DNA of 64,000 nt from Mucilaginibacter phenanthrenivorans (GCF_024721155.1 NZ_JAHVAP010000010.1:186001-250000); one strand, 5' to 3'; shown: positions 25,813-33,997, counted from the first letter of the stretch. Notes: generated by a model not told the origin, from the sequence alone. Program-made: numbers and translations.

Positions 25813-27534
25813 ATGTCTTCACCCGAATTTAATTATACGGCTACAAGTAATCATACCTACGATGCTATTGTCATTGGGTCGGGAATTAGTGGGGGATGGG
25901 CGGCAAAGGAACTTTGCCAGGCGGGCTTAAAAACGTTGGTTTTGGAGCGTGGCAGGAATGTAGTGCACTTAAAGGATTATCATACAGCCACCAAAAATCC
26001 ATGGGACTTTAAACACCATGGATATATTCCCAGGGAAACAAAGGAAGACAATCCGGTGGTTAACCGCTGTTATGCATTTGATGAAGGTACAGAACACTTT
26101 TTTGTGAAGGATAAGGAACATCCCTATATACAGCAAAAGCCGTTCGATTGGATTCGTGGATACCAGGTTGGCGGGAAGTCGCTTTTATGGGCCAGGCAAA
26201 CGCAAAGATGGAGTAAATTCGATTTTGAGGGCCCTGCCCGCGATGGCTTCGCTGTTGATTGGCCAATAGGTTACGAAGACATAGCTCCCTGGTATAGCTA
26301 TGTAGAAGGTTTCGCCGGGATTAGCGGCAACCGCGATAATTTAGAAACCCTGCCTGATGGTGAGTTTTTGCCGCCGTGGGAAATGAACGTTGTTGAAAAG
26401 GTAATGCAGGAACGGATAATGGCACATTACAAAGACCGGCACGTTATCATAGGCCGTTGTGCGCATTTAACCCAGCCAAATGAGGTCCATTTGGAGCAGG
26501 GCAGAGGACAATGCCAGGCGCGCAATTTATGCCAAAGGGGATGCCCGTTTGGGGGATACTTCAGCTCGAATTCTTCTACCTTGCCAACCGCGGCAAAAAC
26601 AGGCAATCTTACCATATTGCCTGACTCTGTAGTACATTCTATTATTTACGACGATAAGAAAAAGAAGGCAACCGGTGTTAGGGTGATTGATGCACACACT
26701 AAACAGGCAACAGAATATTTTGCTAAAATAATTTTTGTTAATGCAGCGGCATTAAACACAAACCTGATCTTGTTAAACTCAACCTCTTCACGTTTCCCAA
26801 ATGGATTGGGGAATGACAATGGTTTGCTTGGCAAGTACATCGCATTTCAGAATTACCGGGGTTCATTGACTGCAAGGATGGATGGTTATGAAGATTCGTA
26901 CTACTATGGACGTCGCCCAACCGCTGTTATGATGCCAAATTTCAGGAATGTACATAAGCAGGAAACGGAATTTCTGCGGGGATATATGACCTTTTACACG
27001 GCTACCCGCGGAGGCTGGGGGCATTCTGCCGATGGTCCGCAATTGGGCGGAGCCTTTAAGGACGCTATTTCGGAAGCGGGCGACTGGGGCATTTATATGA
27101 TGATGCAGGGAGAAACTATCCCGAAAGAAACTAACCATGTTTATTTAAGCAAGGATCAAAAAGACGAATGGGGAATCCCATTGCTTACAGTATCGGTTGA
27201 CTATGACGATAACGATGAGAAATTAATGAGGGATTTTTTAGAGCAAGGGGCAGAGATGCTGAATAAGGCAGGTTGTAAGAACATTAGCCATAACGATAGT
27301 AAACAAGCGCCGGGGCTTGATATTCATGAAGTAGGTGGCGTACGAATGGGGCATGATCCTAAAACGTCGCTGCTTAATAAATGGAATCAACTGCATGCCT
27401 GTCCCAATGTTTTTGTAACTGATGGCGCCTGTATGACATCCGCAGGAACTCAAAATCCGTCACTTACCTTTATGGCACTTACTGCCCGCGCGGCACATTA
27501 TGCTATAGCTGAAATAAAAAAAGGCAATCTTTAG
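25813..27534 (+). CDS. GMC-family oxidoreductase
   Basis: A 573-residue flavoprotein. The FAD-binding Rossmann motif is at residues 19-24 (VIGSGISGG), followed by VGGKSLLWARQTQRW and the C-terminal GMC motif region HEVGGVRMG and TDGACMTSAGTQNPSLTFMALTARA. The internal Cys cluster (CQARNLCQRGCPFGGY) is common in the gluconate/glucoside-oxidising subgroup of Bacteroidota. It oxidises an alcohol, probably a sugar or cyclitol. There is no signal peptide and no partner gluconate dehydrogenase subunit 3 gene next to it. A YbjQ gene follows 45 bases downstream. Confidence 0.92.
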   Translation: MSSPEFNYTATSNHTYDAIVIGSGISGGWAAKELCQAGLKTLVLERGRNVVHLKDYHTATKNPWDFKHHGYIPRETKEDNPVVNRCYAFDEGTEHFFVKDKEHPYIQQKPFDWIRGYQVGGKSLLWARQTQRWSKFDFEGPARDGFAVDWPIGYEDIAPWYSYVEGFAGISGNRDNLETLPDGEFLPPWEMNVVEKVMQERIMAHYKDRHVIIGRCAHLTQPNEVHLEQGRGQCQARNLCQRGCPFGGYFSSNSSTLPTAAKTGNLTILPDSVVHSIIYDDKKKKATGVRVIDAHTKQATEYFAKIIFVNAAALNTNLILLNSTSSRFPNGLGNDNGLLGKYIAFQNYRGSLTARMDGYEDSYYYGRRPTAVMMPNFRNVHKQETEFLRGYMTFYTATRGGWGHSADGPQLGGAFKDAISEAGDWGIYMMMQGETIPKETNHVYLSKDQKDEWGIPLLTVSVDYDDNDEKLMRDFLEQGAEMLNKAGCKNISHNDSKQAPGLDIHEVGGVRMGHDPKTSLLNKWNQLHACPNVFVTDGACMTSAGTQNPSLTFMALTARAAHYAIAEIKKGNL

Positions 27535-27579
27535 AAACAAATCACTTAAAAACTCATCAAATAACAAAACTTAAAAATT

Positions 27580-27900
27580 ATGTTAGTTACAACAAGCACA
27601 GGTTTAGAAGGATATAAGATCACCCAGCATTTGGGGATAATAAGGGGAATCACCGTTCGCTCACGTGGTATCGGCGGTAATATATTGGGTGGGTTGCAAA
27701 CAATTATGGGCGGCCAGAACAGCGTATACACCGAGCTTTGCGAAACGGCCCGGGAAGAAGCATACCAATTAATGATGCAGCATGCCCAGCAGCACGGCGC
27801 AAATGCCGTTATAAATATGCGTTACGATGCCAACGAGGTTATGCAGGGCGTAACAGAAGTGCTGGCTTACGGAACAGCAGTTGTTGTGGAAAAAATTTGA
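27580..27900 (+). CDS. YbjQ/UPF0145 family protein
   Basis: A 106-residue protein of the YbjQ family (PF01906, formerly called heavy-metal-binding). The GITVRSRGIGGNILGGLQ segment and HGANAVINMRYDAN are typical. Family members form pentamers; the biochemical role is not established. It lies 45 bases after the GMC oxidoreductase and could be cotranscribed. Confidence 0.88.
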   Translation: MLVTTSTGLEGYKITQHLGIIRGITVRSRGIGGNILGGLQTIMGGQNSVYTELCETAREEAYQLMMQHAQQHGANAVINMRYDANEVMQGVTEVLAYGTAVVVEKI

Positions 27901-28020
27901 GTTAGGGATCAGAGACTGGAGATCAGAGATTAGTTCCTGGCGCTTTATGTTAACAGGCTTTTATTCGCTGCTTACTTTTTACGCAACTAACCCCTAATCT
28001 CTGGTCTCTAATCAACTCAA
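27899..28020. repeat. Intergenic palindrome, AGAGATTAG type
   Basis: GATCAGAGACTGGAGATCAG and AGAGATTAGTT words (27899-27938) oppose AACTAACCCCTAATCTCTGG and CTCTAATCAACTC (27986-28020). The loop is about 45 bases. The left arm overlaps the ybjQ-family stop codon; the right arm lies directly upstream of the -7 box of the symporter gene. Confidence 0.7.
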
Positions 28021-28025
28021 ATAAC

Positions 28026-28033
28026 TACTTTTG
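28026..28033 (+). promoter_or_regulatory. Putative -7 element of the symporter gene
   Basis: TACTTTTG at 28026-28033 fits TAnnTTTG and lies 17 bases before the start codon. The -33 region falls inside the palindrome arm and shows only CTGG, a weak match. Confidence 0.4.
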
Positions 28034-28050
28034 CAGGCTCAAAGAGTTCT

Positions 28051-29436
28051 ATGCAAAAAAGCAAACTTACGCTCTATATTTTTGTCGCCCTTATTTTGGG
28101 CGTGATAGCGGGTTACCTGTACAATGTGTACGTAATAAATGCCATTAACACCCGGATGAGTTCGGCAGATGTGGCTATCAAAAAAATAGACACTCGCTTA
28201 GCAGGGTTGGACAGCACTGCTATCGCTTACAAGAATTTTAAAATTCAGCGGGCAACCCAGGTTAGCCTCCGTAAGGTTGCTGACGACCAAAGGGAGGATA
28301 AGCTGGAAGGCTTTAATATTCTAAGCAAGATCTTCCTTAACCTTATCAAGATGATCGTGGGGCCGCTCGTGTTTTCAACGCTGGTGGTTGGCGTGGCAAA
28401 GGTGGGCGATATTAAAGCTGTCGGGCGAATAGGGGGCAAGACGCTGTTGTGGTTTTTGTCGGCAACCCTGGTTTCGCTTTTATTAGGTATGTTGCTGGTT
28501 AACCTTTTTCAGCCGGGAACAGAAATGCATTTGCCATTGCCTGATAGCCACTTATCTACAGGGATAAAGAAAACGGGAATTTCATTGAAAGATTTTGTTG
28601 ATCACGTGTTCCCGAGAAGCTTTTTCGAGGCGATGACGAACAACGAGATCCTGCAGATCGTGGTGTTCTCTATATTTTTTGGTATCGCGACCGCAGCCAT
28701 CGGCGAAAAGGGCGAAATTGTTATCAAGGCAATGGACGCCATTGCCCACATTATATTAAAAATAACCGGGTATGTGATGATGCTTGCACCGCTTGCTGTC
28801 TTTGGCGCTATAACTGCTATTATAGCTAAGCAAGGCCTTGGAATTTTATCAACCTACGCTATTTTTATCGGTGAGTTTTATTTTTCCCTCACGGTACTTT
28901 GGATGGTGATAATCTTTGCCGGCTTTGTAGTACTGCGTAAAAGAGTTTTCAGCCTTGTCGGCAAAATAAAGGATGCTATGTTGATCGCATTCAGCACATC
29001 AACCAGCGAAGCCGCTTATCCAAAGGTGTTGCTTGAGCTGGAGCGTTTCGGCTGTAATAATAAAATAGTAAGTTTTGTACTGCCTCTTGGGTATTCCTTT
29101 AACCTCGATGGCTCCATGATGTATATGACTTTTGCCTCCTTGTTTTTAGCGCAGGCTTACAATATGCACCTATCTGTAGGGCAGCAAGTAACTATGTTGC
29201 TGATATTAATGCTTACCAGCAAGGGTGTGGCAGGCGTTCCGCGAGCTTCGTTGGTGGTTATAGCCGGAACCCTACCCATGTTTAATATCCCCGAAGCCGG
29301 GCTGGCGCTCATCATCGGAATTGATCCCTTGTTAGATATGGGCCGCTCCGCAACCAACGTGCTTGGCAACGCAATGGCAACAGCCGTAGTAAGTAAATGG
29401 GAAAACGAATTAAGCGAGGAACAATTAGTGAATTAG
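28051..29436 (+). CDS. Dicarboxylate/amino-acid:cation symporter (DAACS family)
   Basis: A 461-residue inner-membrane carrier of the glutamate/dicarboxylate symporter family with about eight helices, the FSTSTSEAAYPKVL hairpin-loop motif, LGYSFNLDGSMMYM and the C-terminal DPLLDMGRSATNVLGNAMA motif. In the archaeal homologue GltPh the last motif ends in Asp405, a sodium ligand; here the position is Asn, while the preceding Asp, Arg and Asn are kept. Between helices 1 and 2 is a long polar insertion of about 70 residues predicted outside the membrane. Last codons and stop are encoded by the arm of a palindromic repeat (29423-29457). Confidence 0.9.
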   Translation: MQKSKLTLYIFVALILGVIAGYLYNVYVINAINTRMSSADVAIKKIDTRLAGLDSTAIAYKNFKIQRATQVSLRKVADDQREDKLEGFNILSKIFLNLIKMIVGPLVFSTLVVGVAKVGDIKAVGRIGGKTLLWFLSATLVSLLLGMLLVNLFQPGTEMHLPLPDSHLSTGIKKTGISLKDFVDHVFPRSFFEAMTNNEILQIVVFSIFFGIATAAIGEKGEIVIKAMDAIAHIILKITGYVMMLAPLAVFGAITAIIAKQGLGILSTYAIFIGEFYFSLTVLWMVIIFAGFVVLRKRVFSLVGKIKDAMLIAFSTSTSEAAYPKVLLELERFGCNNKIVSFVLPLGYSFNLDGSMMYMTFASLFLAQAYNMHLSVGQQVTMLLILMLTSKGVAGVPRASLVVIAGTLPMFNIPEAGLALIIGIDPLLDMGRSATNVLGNAMATAVVSKWENELSEEQLVN

Positions 29437-29457
29437 TGATTTGGCGAATTAGTGATT
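29423..29457 (+). repeat. Left inverted repeat of element A (AATTAGTGA type)
   Basis: A 35-base arm, reading AATTAGTGAATTAGTGATTT at its start, overlaps the symporter C-terminus. It matches the reverse complement of 29926-29960 at 31 of the first 35 positions. With the two right-hand copies it encloses the four-helix-bundle gene. Confidence 0.85.
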
Positions 29458-29483
29458 GCTAATAATTATTGATTTTTATATTT

Positions 29484-29858
29484 ATGACTGAAGATAATCA
29501 AAAAGTCGATTTTGCCGAGATGATGCGAAATCGCACAAAAAAGTTTGTTGTTGATAATATCAAGTTTTATAGAACTTTGCCAAAGACAGAAGAGGCTAAA
29601 ATTATTGGAAGGCAGCTATTAAGATCATCGTCTTCAGTTGGAGCTAATTACCGCGCTGCTTGTCGTGCAAGGTCAAAAGCTGAATTTCATTCGAAGCTTT
29701 CAATCGTAGTTGAGGAAGCTGATGAATCTGTTTTTTGGATGGAGATTTTGGTGGAGGCAGAAGTTGTAAAACCGTCTGAACTTGATTATTTATCCGACGA
29801 AGCAAGCCAAATTCTCAAAATTGTCTCGGCCTCCAGAAAGACCGTATCATCTAAATAA
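29484..29858 (+). CDS. Four-helix-bundle protein, 23S rRNA intervening-sequence (S23/bAvd) family
   Basis: A 124-residue helical protein from the ATG at 29484 (the frame opens with TTG at 29469). The pattern FAEMMRNRTKKFVVDNIKFY, IIGRQLLRSSSSVGANYRAA, FHSKLSIVVEEADESVFWME, LDYLSDEASQILKI is that of the PF05635 family. Members occur as ORFs within 23S rRNA intervening sequences and as accessory proteins (Avd) of diversity-generating retroelements, and are thought to bind nucleic acid through a basic surface. Here there is no rRNA or reverse transcriptase nearby. The gene stands alone between inverted repeats (29423-29457 and 29884-29960), the same arrangement as the family member at 41426-41800. 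Confidence 0.9.
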   Translation: MTEDNQKVDFAEMMRNRTKKFVVDNIKFYRTLPKTEEAKIIGRQLLRSSSSVGANYRAACRARSKAEFHSKLSIVVEEADESVFWMEILVEAEVVKPSELDYLSDEASQILKIVSASRKTVSSK

Positions 29859-29883
29859 TGATTAAATATATAATTGATTTTAA

Positions 29884-29960
29884 AATCACTAATTCACCCA
29901 CTCACCAATTCACTAACTGCATTAAAATCACTAATTCACTCAATCACCAATTCACTAATT
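29884..29960 (+). repeat. Right inverted repeat of element A, tandemly duplicated
   Basis: Two near-identical 35-base copies (29884-29918 and 29926-29960) of an AATCACTAATTCAC...ACCAATTCACTAA sequence, separated by 7 bases. Each is complementary to the left arm at 29423-29457. The copy nearer the next gene ends 7 bases before its start codon. Confidence 0.88.
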
Positions 29961-29967
29961 AACACCA

Positions 29968-30477
29968 ATGTCCGATAAAGCAAAAAAAATATTTTTTACA
30001 TTAACCATAGTGGTTCCGTTCCTGTTGTACTGTGTGTATTATTATAGCAGGATGCTGAAGAACGCACCTTATAAATTCACGGAATTTAAATCGTTTGTAA
30101 TTCAGTATGGTACCAGCGACAGCCTGGTAAACAAGTACGACTCCAAAACCGGTAATTATCAGTATTTAAACAAGAAGGACTCATTAATAAAAACCAATAT
30201 TTTGCTTAAAAACAGCGAGCTTTTATACCTGCATCGCAAAGCTGCCGACCTAGGGTTCTGGGATTTTCCATCAGACGAGCGGGGCGACAGTACTAAATAC
30301 AAAGGTTTGAAGCCTGTTCGCTATTATATCGAGTTTAACTATCAGCGTAAAAGCAAAAAGGTAGTGTTCGATGAATCATTTAATGGCGACCCGAAATTAA
30401 AGGATGCCAATGAGGGGCTGATCAAGGAGATTACATCGGTTTTGTCGGAAGCAGAAGATAGAAAGAAAAATAAATAG
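29968..30477 (+). CDS. Hypothetical membrane-anchored protein
   Basis: A 169-residue protein with one N-terminal membrane helix (about residues 9-27, FFTLTIVVPFLLYCVYYY) and a polar, charged C-terminal domain of mixed alpha/beta character with a Lys-rich end. It is probably a type II inner-membrane protein with the domain in the periplasm. No family recognised. It follows element A and precedes the ribosomal protein genes, which have their own promoter. Confidence 0.65.
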   Translation: MSDKAKKIFFTLTIVVPFLLYCVYYYSRMLKNAPYKFTEFKSFVIQYGTSDSLVNKYDSKTGNYQYLNKKDSLIKTNILLKNSELLYLHRKAADLGFWDFPSDERGDSTKYKGLKPVRYYIEFNYQRKSKKVVFDESFNGDPKLKDANEGLIKEITSVLSEAEDRKKNK

Positions 30478-30482
30478 AGGTG

Positions 30483-30513
30483 TTGTTTATTGCGAATTGT
30501 ATTCCTATATTTG
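30483..30513 (+). promoter_or_regulatory. Promoter of rplU-rpmA
   Basis: TTG at 30483-30485, a 20-base spacer and TATATTTG at 30506-30513 match the Bacteroidota promoter consensus. Transcription would start near 30519, about 28 bases before rplU. Confidence 0.7.
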
Positions 30514-30546
30514 CACCTCGAATTTTAAAACAATAATTAACAAACA

Positions 30547-30855
30547 ATGTACGCAATAGTAAGTATAGCCGGACAGCAATTTAAAGTTGCAAAAGACCAG
30601 CAGATCTTTGTACACAGGTTACAGGGTGATGAAGGCGCTAGTATTGAATTTGACAACGTATTGTTAGCTGAAAACGAAGGTAAATTTAAATTAGGTTCTG
30701 ATTTAAAAAGCGCTAAAGTATCTGCTAAGATAGTGTCTCATTTAAAAGGTGATAAAGTAATTATCTTCAAAAAGAAAAGAAGAAAAGGTTACAAGAAAAA
30801 GAACGGTCACCGTCAGCAATTTACCAAGATAGAGATCACTGGTATCACATTATAA
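30547..30855 (+). CDS. rplU: 50S ribosomal protein L21
   Basis: A 102-residue L21, starting MYAIVSIAGQQFKVAKDQQI and containing the basic KKKRRKGYKKKNGHRQ segment near the C-terminus that contacts 23S rRNA. Length and motifs are normal for the family. It is followed after 48 bases by rpmA, the conserved L21-L27 order, under one promoter (30483-30513). Confidence 0.97.
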   Translation: MYAIVSIAGQQFKVAKDQQIFVHRLQGDEGASIEFDNVLLAENEGKFKLGSDLKSAKVSAKIVSHLKGDKVIIFKKKRRKGYKKKNGHRQQFTKIEITGITL

Positions 30856-30903
30856 TTAAAGTTTAATCGGACCGGTTTCTATCGGTCATAAAGATATTAA
30901 GAA

Positions 30904-31368
30904 ATGGCACACAAAAAAGGGGCCGGTAGTTCCAGAAACGGCCGCGAGTCACATAGCAAACGTTTAGGTATCAAGATATTTGGTGGTCAGCCGGCAATTG
31001 CAGGTAACATCATCGTTCGTCAGCGTGGTACCAAACACAATCCGGGCCTTAACGTAGGTATCGGCAGAGATCATACCTTATTTGCTTTGGCTGAAGGTAT
31101 CGTAACCTTCAAAAAGAAAGCAGACAACCGTTCATACGTTTCTGTTTTACCTTTGGAAGCAGCACCGGTTGCAGAAGTAGCAGCACCTGCACCAGCAGTA
31201 AAGGCTGAAAAGAAAGTTGTCGCAGCTAAAGCTCCTGTAGCAGAAGAAGCACCAGCGGTTGAAGAAACACCAACAGAAGAAGCTGCTCCGGTTGCAGAAG
31301 CAAAACCAAAGAAAGCAGCAGCTCCTAAAAAGAAAGCAGCTGATTCAGAAGAAAAAGCAGCTGAGTAA
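30904..31368 (+). CDS. rpmA: 50S ribosomal protein L27 with long Ala/Lys/Glu C-terminal extension
   Basis: The first 85 residues or so are canonical L27 ([40 protein letters not shown]), whose N-terminus reaches the peptidyl-transferase centre. Unlike the usual length of about 85-90, the protein continues to 154 residues with a low-complexity tail of APVAE, AAPAP and [10 protein letters not shown] repeats. The extension is in frame, uses ordinary codons and ends before a good terminator, so it is a real part of the gene. It would project from the ribosome surface; its role is unknown. Confidence 0.95.
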   Translation: MAHKKGAGSSRNGRESHSKRLGIKIFGGQPAIAGNIIVRQRGTKHNPGLNVGIGRDHTLFALAEGIVTFKKKADNRSYVSVLPLEAAPVAEVAAPAPAVKAEKKVVAAKAPVAEEAPAVEETPTEEAAPVAEAKPKKAAAPKKKAADSEEKAAE

Positions 31369-31391
31369 TTCAGCTTAAGCTCATCATATTG

Positions 31392-31424
31392 AAAAGCCCG
31401 GATTTATTTAAATTCGGGCTTTTT
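31392..31424 (+). terminator. Rho-independent terminator after rpmA
   Basis: AAAGCCCG pairs with CGGGCTTT, with inner ATTT/AAAT pairing, followed by TTTTT. It lies 24 bases after the rpmA stop codon. Confidence 0.88.
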
Positions 31425-31443
31425 GCGTGAATATAGAAATCCT

Positions 31444-31535
31444 GTCATTGCGAGGAGGAACGACGAAGCAACCTCGTCGCAATGCATATTCGCCATGCCC
31501 TACGACGAGGTTGCCACGCTATCGCTCGCAATGAC
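31444..31535. repeat. GTCATTGCGAG palindrome, second copy
   Basis: GTCATTGCGAG at 31444-31454 is matched by CTCGCAATGAC at 31525-31535, with an inner CAACCTCGTCG/CGACGAGGTTG stem. Its outer arm (GTCATTGCGAGGAGGAACGA and on) is identical to the copy at 9992-10069, while the loop differs. It lies between the rpmA terminator and the convergent M1 peptidase. Confidence 0.85.
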
Positions 31536-31554
31536 AATGTTTAATACAAGACCT

Positions 31555-33142
31555 TTATTCCATTATCACCTTCTTCAAATAATAACTGTCCGCATCTACC
31601 ACAGGCATAATTTTACTATCAACCTTAATTCCCTTACTGTCAACCATCATTCGTTTTGTACCGGCATCGGTAGTTACATCAATAGGTAGCGGGATAGACA
31701 TATTATCCAGTTGGATCAGGTACTTACCCCTAGGCTGGGCTTTAATATGAATTTCCAGCTTATTAATTGAGCGTAGGAATAGATCAAACAGAGGTTTCAT
31801 ATCCATTCCCGATTCCTGGCTGAAGAAGTTTTGGACGTCATCGGTTGTTACCAGGTTGCTGTAAGTATATTTTGGCGAGGTTACGAATTTTTTAAGCGCA
31901 GGGAAGAAAAGGCTATCACCCATTATATAGCAAATGGTATGCATAAAGAATGCGCCCTTGCCATAAATATCACCGTTATATGCTGCTTCCTCGTCAATGT
32001 CCTTGCCCATCACAATAGGGATCTTGTTGCCAAAAGTAACCGCTGATTGCTTGAAGAATTTTATGTAAGCTTCTTTACCTTCAAACTCTCTAACATACAG
32101 GGCATCTCCATAAGTGCAGATTCCTTCGTGGATCCAGTAATCGGCCCAATCCTTTGCAGTAACTTTGTTGCCCCACCATTCGTGGCCGAACTCGTGGTGC
32201 ATCAGCCCATCATAATCCTCTCCGCCGACTTTGGTGTAGTGGAACTTGTTGCCGTAGGCATTCATGGTTTGATGCTCCATACCTAAGTGTGGTGTTTCGC
32301 AAATGGCTATTTTTTCCTTGGCCCACGGGTATTCGCCGAAATATTTCTCCTGCTCGTGAATTGTTTTTTCAAAAATGTCCAGGTGGTGCTGTGCCTTGGC
32401 TTCGTGTTCCTTTAATACGTAAAACTGCAGCGGTACCTTGTTGCCATCGATAGTGGTGTACGTTCTGCTTACCACTGCAAAATCGCCTACGTTAAACAGG
32501 ATGCTATAGTTGTTGATGGTGTATGGTTTTCCAGTGAAAGGTAGCTGTTTCGCCATGTTTGGTCACTTTTTGAAGAAGACCAGGCCCGGCAACTACCAAT
32601 TCTTTAGGCACAGTAATGATCATATCGACGCCCTCGTTTGGTTCATCGGATGGGTGATCCTTACATGGAAAATAAAGCTTGCCGCCTGTGCCCTCAGCAG
32701 TTATCGCCATCCACGGGTGACCTGTTGAATCTGTTTTCCATATAAATCCATCATCCCATGGCGGTCTGCGGGCAACATGAGGCTTGCCACCGTAAATGAC
32801 CTTTACGCTTGCCTTTCCGGCCGGCAGTTCATCCGCAAGATTTATTCTTATCAGGTTATTTTTATACTCAAATGCTTGTTTTTTGTTGTTTACCAAAACC
32901 TGGTTGATGTTTAGTGAATCAAGCAGGTCAAACAATAAAACATGCGTAGGCTGCGCCATAATCACATCGATTGTGGTGTAACCATCGATACTGCGTTGCT
33001 TAAAATCAACGTTCAGCGCAATGGTGTAGTGCCTTACATCCATTATGGCTTGTTCGGGCTTTAGCTTACCGCCGGAGGTGAGTTCCTGGGCAAAGCTTCT
33101 ACCTGTCAATAATAAAATAAATAGGATAAGTAATTTACGCAT
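31555..33142 (-). pseudogene. M1-family metallopeptidase, split by a one-base frameshift
   Basis: Two overlapping frames together make one M1 aminopeptidase-like protein of about 528 residues. The N-terminal frame (32504-33142, 212 aa) has a signal peptide (MRKLLILFILLLTGRSFAQE) and the N-terminal beta-saddle domain. The C-terminal frame (31555-32556, 333 aa) has the zinc motif HEFGH and the downstream ligand Glu in WADYWIHEGICTYGD. The switch is needed at about 32527-32530, a run of four A on the coding strand (TGGAAAACC). Removing one A joins HWK to PYTINNY in one frame. It is therefore a recent frameshift, an assembly error, or possibly a slippage site. Intact, it would be a periplasmic or secreted aminopeptidase. 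Confidence 0.85.
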
Positions 33143-33155
33143 CTGATTGTTTTTA

Positions 33156-33611
33156 CTAAATTTTAAAAGTGACAGGTATTTTAAATAAAACTTTTACGGG
33201 CCTTCCATTTTGAATAGCGGGAACCCAGGATGGGGAATGATTTATGAGTCGAATTGCCTCTGCATCCAAATCTGGTGCAACACCGTGTAATATTTTAACA
33301 TCAGTTAAGTGACCGTCTGTGCCCACGACAAATGAAACAATTACTTTCCCCTCAATCTTCTTCGTCCAGGAATCTTTAGGGTACCGCATATTCTTTTCAA
33401 TGTATCTGTAAAAATTATCTGGTCCACCGGGAAACTCAGCAGCTTTTTCAACTGAAATAAAAGTAGGATTAGCTTTAGAAAAAGCGTTCAACTTAGTGGA
33501 GTCCGTCTTAGACTTATCCTCCAGGCCCTCAATATCTGGCGGACTGCTAGTCTGTGCCTTCAGGCCCAAAAACGTCAATGCTAGTAAAATAGTAAATAAA
33601 ACTTTTTTCAT
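33156..33611 (-). CDS. TonB C-terminal-domain protein, periplasmic
   Basis: A 151-residue protein with a signal peptide (MKKVLFTILLALTFLGLKAQ) and a TonB_C domain in its last 95 residues (FPGGPDNFYRYIEKNMRYPK, GKVIVSFVVGTDGHLTDVKI, WVPAIQNGRPVKVLFKIPV). Classic TonB has an uncleaved N-terminal helix and a Pro-rich spacer. Here there is a cleavable-looking signal and no spacer, so it may not transduce energy. A paralogous gene follows 4 bases upstream on the same strand, giving a tandem pair. Confidence 0.87.
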   Translation of the reverse strand: MKKVLFTILLALTFLGLKAQTSSPPDIEGLEDKSKTDSTKLNAFSKANPTFISVEKAAEFPGGPDNFYRYIEKNMRYPKDSWTKKIEGKVIVSFVVGTDGHLTDVKILHGVAPDLDAEAIRLINHSPSWVPAIQNGRPVKVLFKIPVTFKI

Positions 33612-33615
33612 AATC

Positions 33616-33984
33616 TTATGCCTTAATGAAAAACCTGATAGGAACAGTATATTTTGATTTAATAAACTTATTGTTTTTCATGGCTGGGATCCATTTTGGC
33701 GAAAGGTTTATCACCCGTAATGCTTCTTCATCAAAAGGTGGGCTCATGCTTTTGGCAACCTTGATCTCGGTAAGTCTGCCATCCTTCTCCACAAAGAAAC
33801 TAATAATTACCACGCCCTGTGTGTCGTCAGACGTGTTTTTTGGCCATTTCAAATTCTTATTCAAAAAGGCACTAAAAGCTTGTTTACCTCCCGGAAACTC
33901 AGGTGGGGTTAAAGCCTGGGAATAAGCTTTATTAATAAATGAGAATAGTAGGATAGCAGCAGAAATGATCAACAGTCTTTTCAT
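33616..33984 (-). CDS. TonB C-terminal-domain protein, periplasmic (paralogue)
   Basis: A 122-residue protein, signal peptide MKRLLIISAAILLFSFINKA then a TonB_C domain (FPGGKQAFSAFLNKNLKWPK, GVVIISFFVEKDGRLTEIKV, WIPAMKNNKFIKSKYTVPI). It is clearly paralogous to its neighbour at 33156-33611 and shares the FPGG...WP and motif spacing. Such minimal domains are common in Bacteroidota and may bind outer-membrane receptors or peptidoglycan. The pair probably forms an operon with the M1 peptidase and the polyprenyl synthase gene 13 bases upstream. Confidence 0.87.
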   Translation of the reverse strand: MKRLLIISAAILLFSFINKAYSQALTPPEFPGGKQAFSAFLNKNLKWPKNTSDDTQGVVIISFFVEKDGRLTEIKVAKSMSPPFDEEALRVINLSPKWIPAMKNNKFIKSKYTVPIRFFIKA

Positions 33985-33997
33985 GCACTAAATATAA

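Noticed and set aside
29423-29960. Diversity-generating retroelement suggested by the Avd-like four-helix-bundle genes
   Set aside because: No reverse transcriptase gene and no template/variable repeat pair with A-specific differences was seen anywhere in the window.
9992-31535. Insertion sequence bounded by the two GTCATTGCGAG palindromes
   Set aside because: No transposase lies between them and the interval holds ordinary operons; they are separate palindromic repeats.
31423-31689. 88-residue plus-strand ORF
   Set aside because: It is made of the palindrome at 31444-31535 and antisense M1 peptidase sequence.
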